In this document: positions 59,795 through 64,000 of the stretch, one piece after another
Layout: each line of letters starts with the position of its first letter
Numbering within the stretch: the stretch's first letter is position 1
Notes under the pieces: generated by a model
The model's input: the letters and a program-made list of their open reading frames with translations, nothing else
Database searches by the model: none
Told to the model about the DNA's origin: nothing
Assembly: GCF_026914265.1 (NCBI RefSeq)
Contig: NC_069124.1
Span: 4,022,213-4,086,212, forward strand
DNA length: 64,000 nucleotides
Reading direction: 5' to 3'
DNA from: Mya arenaria
Lineage: Eukaryota > Mollusca > Bivalvia > Myida > Myidae
Position numbers and translations under genes: made by a program

Positions 59795-60115
59795 GGGATG
59801 GGTCGAAATTCCGGGGGATTTTCCCCCCCTCCGGGGGATATGGCATATATGCTTGTCCTCGTCTGATAGCACTCTTCCGTCCTCAAGGCATGTGCATCTT
59901 TCATTCTTAGTAGAATTTAATGTAAGACTGTCGATTCTTTTCATTTAAACTTAAATAAAACAAACATTACATATTTGGCAGTTGAAACATTGTATTACTT
60001 CAATTAAACATATTCATAATATTTTATGTCAAAATTATAATGTTTAGTTCTGAACCCGGAATTTCGACCCATCCCTCAGTCTCCCGGAGGGGGATGAATA
60101 TCCCCCGGAATTAAA
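59795..60115. repeat. Element with GGGTCGAAATTCCGG inverted ends
   Basis: GGGATGGGTCGAAATTCCGG with CCGGGGGATA on the left (59797-59841) is mirrored by CCGGAATTTCGACCCATCCC (about 60056-60076) on the right. A further CCCGGAGGGGGATGAATATC follows. Probably a small non-autonomous transposon. Confidence 0.55.
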
Positions 60116-60750
60116 AAAAGTGTGTCTAAAATTACGCAAATTTATCACAGGGTTTCATTATATTAGCCTGTTTACAGTTATTATGTCCTTCCTAACCTGA
60201 AGCTTAATTTGATTATTAACTGATGGTGACACCTAAAAAATCAGCAGGGCACATTTCATGCATTGTTTTGATTGAAACCGACAGAATTTGCGAAAGAAAT
60301 ATCAATTAGACTGGTCAGATAAAAGGTCGATTTTCATTGGTTTAATTATACTTTTTATCCAATCAGAGAGGATGTAACAAATTGAAGAATTCTTTAAAAC
60401 ATGTGTCATTGTCATTAAAAGGATTAATAATTTAAAGGTGACAGTAAATTATTCGGCAAAGAAAAGGATTAAAATAACTAATAGACAATGCTCCTCTTTA
60501 TTATGCCTGACTTACATGTTAACATACATGACATTGGCCTTACATTTGCAAATATCGGAAAAATAACAGAACTTCAGAAGTGAAACTGAAAGTAGACAAT
60601 TCGGATGAAATGACTAGTATTTATTTATTATGGTGGTGATGTTTTTATTTTTTGATGAATGCCAAAAGGAGATATGTTTATGAACTAAAAAAAATAAAAA
60701 ATTATGCATTTGTGTAGAATAGGCCAATTTCAACTATAACTCCACCCCAA
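60116..60750. other. Unassigned sequence
   Basis: No gene or repeat recognised. Confidence 0.35.
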
Positions 60751-61304
60751 CTGTCCTGTTTGTTATTGTCACTTGTTTGTCCATGTGATTCTCATGTTTA
60801 TGTAAATGAGTGTATGAGGTTATGTATGAAAGTGGTCAAACGGGTATATTTATATTTAACTTAACAGTTTCATTGGCTCTCCTATTTTTATCCCACCGCC
60901 CTTACTAATTTTCTAGGTTTCTCTAATCATTCCCAACCTAAACGCACAACTGCAAAGTTGTCCGTATATAGTTAATACATTCAGTTTCAACATAACTGTC
61001 TGAATCTTATTTAAATGATTGTATCGTTTCACAGCCTGGTGAGTTATTATATATAATTACATATTAGTCGTTCGTTTGTATTAATTAATATCTAAATAAT
61101 AATTAAACCCGTTTTGTATTTGCTTCTATTTTGTTCAAACACATGGATGTGGCCATTGTATTGTACCTTGTATAATGTATTTTAAACATTTGCTTATTGT
61201 ATTATATTATATTTACGTATATATTATATTTATAGTTTTTTTTTACATACTGGTAATAAACAGTAGAACCCTGAGAAGTGTTGAGTTTACCACCACCTTC
61301 TACA
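60751..61304 (+). repeat. Probable 5' LTR of the second Ty3/gypsy element
   Basis: The sequence just before the primer-binding region ends CTTCTACA (CA end) and carries AATAAA at about 61255. The start is guessed at a TGTCCTG near 60752. The matching 3' LTR is outside the window, so the left boundary is uncertain. Confidence 0.4.
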
Positions 61305-61306
61305 AA

Positions 61307-61367
61307 TGGCTCCCCGACGGGGAATCGAACCCTGGTCTCCCGCGTGACAGGCGGGGATACTTACCAC
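61307..61367 (+). other. tRNA-Asp-complementary primer-binding region, extended
   Basis: TGG (complement of CCA) is followed by CTCCCCGACGGGGAATCGAA and continues through the T arm, variable loop, anticodon arm (GTC anticodon) and much of the D arm of tRNA-Asp in antisense. There are about three mismatches to the usual metazoan sequence. The match stops before the acceptor 5' strand. It lies two bases after the presumed LTR end. Confidence 0.75.
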
Positions 61368-61369
61368 TT

Positions 61370-62290
61370 TTGCAGGTGGTCATGTCCCTAGTTCTGGACG
61401 CAATGAACTTCTGTGTGAACGGCTTTGGTCAGGTCTATATTCTGAGTCTCACAAGAGTAGTACTCGTCATAAGTTGGATGCTTCCACAGGTTATGATAAT
61501 TTTCTACGGGATGTTCGGCAAGTGGAAAGGGAGATAATACCTCCCAATCCCAAGTCCAAACCCCAGTCCAATCTTCAGCATATTTCTACTTCTCACTCTC
61601 CTAATACTTAACAACAGATGGTTGATTTAGAGCACCGTATCAACTCTAAGATGAGCAGCCTCCAGTCTAGCGTCGACAAGAAGTTCAACATTCTCTTGCA
61701 ACGACTTGACAGTTTATCTGTGTCATCCACACCAGAGGTCTCTTACCCGCACTCACTTTTCAGTACACCCCCACCCTCATTTCAATCCAATACTTCGTCA
61801 CAGAACCAGCCAGCTCGTGGCAACAGATGACAATGGCATGGACATGGAAATGGGAGACAACAACAACAGGGTGTTAACCAGAGTGCGAACCACCCAAACT
61901 ACTAACTGCCTCTGCAACTGGCCAACCAGAGGTGGTGACCCCGAAAGGCCACCATAGCTCTTTATTTGATAGAGTTGTTGGAGATTCCAACATTTGTTCT
62001 GTGATCTTTCACAAAGTTCATACAACAGGATTGCTGGATACTGGATCCATGGTCTCGACAGTTTCCAATTCTTTTTACCAGTCTTTACCTGATAAGCCAT
62101 CACTGCTTACATGTAATTTAAAAGACTTTGGTGTTGATTTGAATGTCTCTGTTGCCAGTGGTCATTCACTTGATATATTGGTTACATTGAAGTATCTGTT
62201 GTCATTCCAGAATTCAACATTGAACTACCAGTTCCTGTTCTTGTTGTTCATGATACACAGAGCAATCAGCATTGTCCTATTATTTTAGGA
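61370..62290 (+). pseudogene. Gag and protease region of the second Ty3/gypsy element, broken
   Basis: A coiled-coil-like stretch starts at 61618 (MVDLEHRINSKM) and stops at 61828, and the preceding gag-like sequence has its own stop at about 61612. A frame from 61932 carries the protease motif LLDTGSMVSTVS (Asp codon 62037-62039). The frame changes near 62175-62185 relative to the downstream polymerase frame. No clear zinc knuckle was seen. Confidence 0.65.
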
Positions 62291-62314
62291 ACAAACATCA
62301 TTCGGTGTTGTAAG

Positions 62315-63775
62315 TTGGTGGCGGCCGCCTCCGCAAACACTGTGCCAGAAGTTTGGCAATTTGTTTTTAACACTCTTGTCTGCAATCCCATTCCTGTAAA
62401 GTCTACAAATGAACACAGCATTGAGATAGCTCCATATGAGACTGTGACCATCAATGGTATTGCTAGAGGCTTAGACAAGGCCCAGAAGGTTGTGACAGAG
62501 AGTTCTGGTGCAATTTCATCATATCTCGTTCGCCCTCAGGTGGTTTCTATTCCTCAGCAAGGCAAGTATGCCAAGATCCCAGTTTGTGTGTGTAACATGA
62601 CTGCTAGGCCCATTTTCATTCGGCCCAAGTCTGATATTTGTGTTGTCAATGAAGTGAATGTCTTAGATAATCTCTCATCTTCCTTTCCTTCTCCTTCATT
62701 TAAACCTTCTGACAGTTCTGTTGATGATTTTGGTGTGAAGATTGACATGGAGAACTTGTCCTCAGATCAGCTCCTTCGTGTTCGCCAGGTTCTTGGGAAT
62801 TGGAAAAACATTTTTTCAACTGGTCCTGTAGACCTTGGCTGCACCAACATCACCCGTCATAAGATTGTCCTTTCAGACGACACGCCATTCAAGCAGCCTT
62901 ACCGGAAGATCCCTCCAGGGATGTATGAAGAGGTCCGGCAACATCTCAGAGATATGTTGGATTGTGGTGCTATTCGTGAAAGCCAAAGTCCCTTTTCTTC
63001 CAATGTTGTGCTTGTCCGTAAGAAAGATGGTTCCCTTCGATTCTGCATTGACTTCCGCATGCTTAACTCCCGTACTAGGAAAGACGCATATATGTTTCCT
63101 AGATTTGATGATACGGTGGATCTACTTGTCGGTTCTAAGTTCTTTTCTAAACTTGATCTTCGGTCCGGATACTGGCAAGTGGAGATGGAAGAGGATTCGA
63201 AGCAGTTTACGGCTTTCTCCATTGGAAACCTCGGCTTTTACGAATGCAATCGCATGGCTTTCGGTTTAGTTAACTCGGGTGCTAGTTTTCAGCGTGTGAT
63301 GGAAAGAGCTATGGGCGATTTACTTCTCCGGGAATGTCTAGTTTTTGTAGACGACATTTTGATCTTTTCCGAGACTTTCGAGGAGCATTTGACCAGGTTG
63401 GAGAATGTTTTTCAACGGCTTTCTTTTCATGGTCTGAAGCTAAAAGGTTCTAAGTGTGAGCTTTTCAAATCCTCAGTCTCCTATCTAGGTCACATCATTT
63501 CCCAACAAGGCATTGCTACTGATCCCGAGAAGACTTCTGCCATTACTGATTGGCCTGTTCCAGAGAATATCTCACAACTTCGTACCTTTTTAGGAACAGC
63601 TGGTTTTTACCGCCGTTTTATCAAAGACTATTCAAAAATAGCCCAACCCTTAAACCCACTTCTTGAAGGTCATGGTCAAAAACACTCAAAATCTAAATCC
63701 AAATCAAAACGTAAAAAACCTGTTGTATGGGTCTGGGGTGACGCCCAGCAGTCTTCTTTTGATCTTCTTAGGAGA
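62315..63775 (+). pseudogene. Reverse transcriptase of the second Ty3/gypsy element
   Basis: The open frame covers the protease-RT linker and the full reverse transcriptase: KLDLRSGYWQ (catalytic Asp at residue 281 counted from 62315), FGLVNSGASFQRVMERAM, and VDD at 345-347 in the context LVFVDDILIFSE. The thumb part with GTAGFYRRFIKDYSKIAQPL follows. The motif set is that of Ty3/gypsy elements of the 412/17.6 type. After about 63775 the reading frame is lost and continues one base out of register. Confidence 0.9.
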
Positions 63776-64000
63776 AACTCTCTTCTCCTGTTCTTGCTTT
63801 TGCTGATTTCTCTAAACCCTTTAAAGTCCATACTGACGCAAGTGGGTCTGGTTTAGGAGCAGTGCTACTCCAAAAGCAAGAAGATCGCACCAAGAGGGTC
63901 ATTGCCTACGCGAGCCGAGGTCTTCGTCGTTGTGAGCGTAATTATCCCGCCCACAAATTAGAATTCCTCGCGCTCAAGTGGGCAGTGACCGACAAGTTTC
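63776..64000 (+). pseudogene. RNase H part of the same element, cut by the window edge
   Basis: In another frame from about 63778 the sequence reads HTDASGSGLGAVLLQ and VIAYASRGL followed by ERNYPAHKLEFLALKWA, the RNase H core with its catalytic Asp and Glu. One base appears to be missing at the junction with the preceding frame. Integrase and the 3' LTR would lie beyond the window. Confidence 0.85.

Noticed and set aside
61307..61378. Minus-strand tRNA-Asp gene
   Set aside because: The 5' acceptor strand is missing and cannot pair, CCA is present in the DNA, and it sits right after an LTR-like end, so a primer-binding region fits better.
1..64000. CRISPR array or prokaryotic operon
   Set aside because: The tandem arrays lack unique spacers, and the genes have introns; the window is animal DNA.

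Overview
This is a stretch of animal nuclear genome: AT-rich, with long introns, GT-AG splice sites and a heavy load of mixed transposable elements. The three host genes and the repeat families (GTCAAGGTCA-type tandem repeats, a Steamer-like retrotransposon, many tandem-repeat-bearing non-autonomous elements) point to a marine mollusc, most likely a bivalve. The species cannot be fixed from the sequence.

Genes, 1.9-34.5 kb. A perilipin gene on the minus strand (8 coding exons, 439 aa) is head-to-head with a GKAP1 gene on the plus strand (G kinase-anchoring protein 1; 10 coding exons, 324 aa), with about 0.6 kb between the coding parts. An FBXW2 gene follows on the plus strand (6 coding exons, 513 aa). 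In all three the exon phases add up exactly, so the models are well supported. The large introns hold repeats: a 4.9-kb terminal-inverted-repeat DNA transposon in GKAP1 intron 1, a 21-bp minisatellite directly upstream of GKAP1 exon 8, and a MITE in the following intron. I see no functional relationship among the three genes.

Repeat-dominated part, 35.4-53 kb. A 2.3-kb minisatellite of 25/27-bp units, open in all three forward frames, starts 1 kb after the FBXW2 stop codon. The end of this array plus about 3.4 kb of downstream sequence occurs again at 47.48-51.26 kb. The left edge of the second copy cuts into the 3' coding region of a decayed hAT-type (ZMYM1-like) transposase gene, creating a transposase-minisatellite fusion reading frame. 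Between the two copies lie a LINE reverse transcriptase relic, a 182-bp tandem array, the hAT element and a 157-bp tandem array inside the hAT element. A tandem pair of 545-bp units with strong hairpins follows; the second unit carries a 539-bp solo LTR whose empty site is preserved in the first.

Retrotransposons, 53-64 kb. A full-length Ty3/gypsy (Mag-lineage, Steamer-like) element on the minus strand has two identical 138-bp LTRs and one intact 1337-aa gag-pol frame. A second, decayed Ty3/gypsy element on the plus strand runs off the right edge. Its primer-binding region matches about 58 nt of tRNA-Asp, including the post-transcriptional CCA. Between them are a possible first exon of an unidentified gene and several repeat relics.
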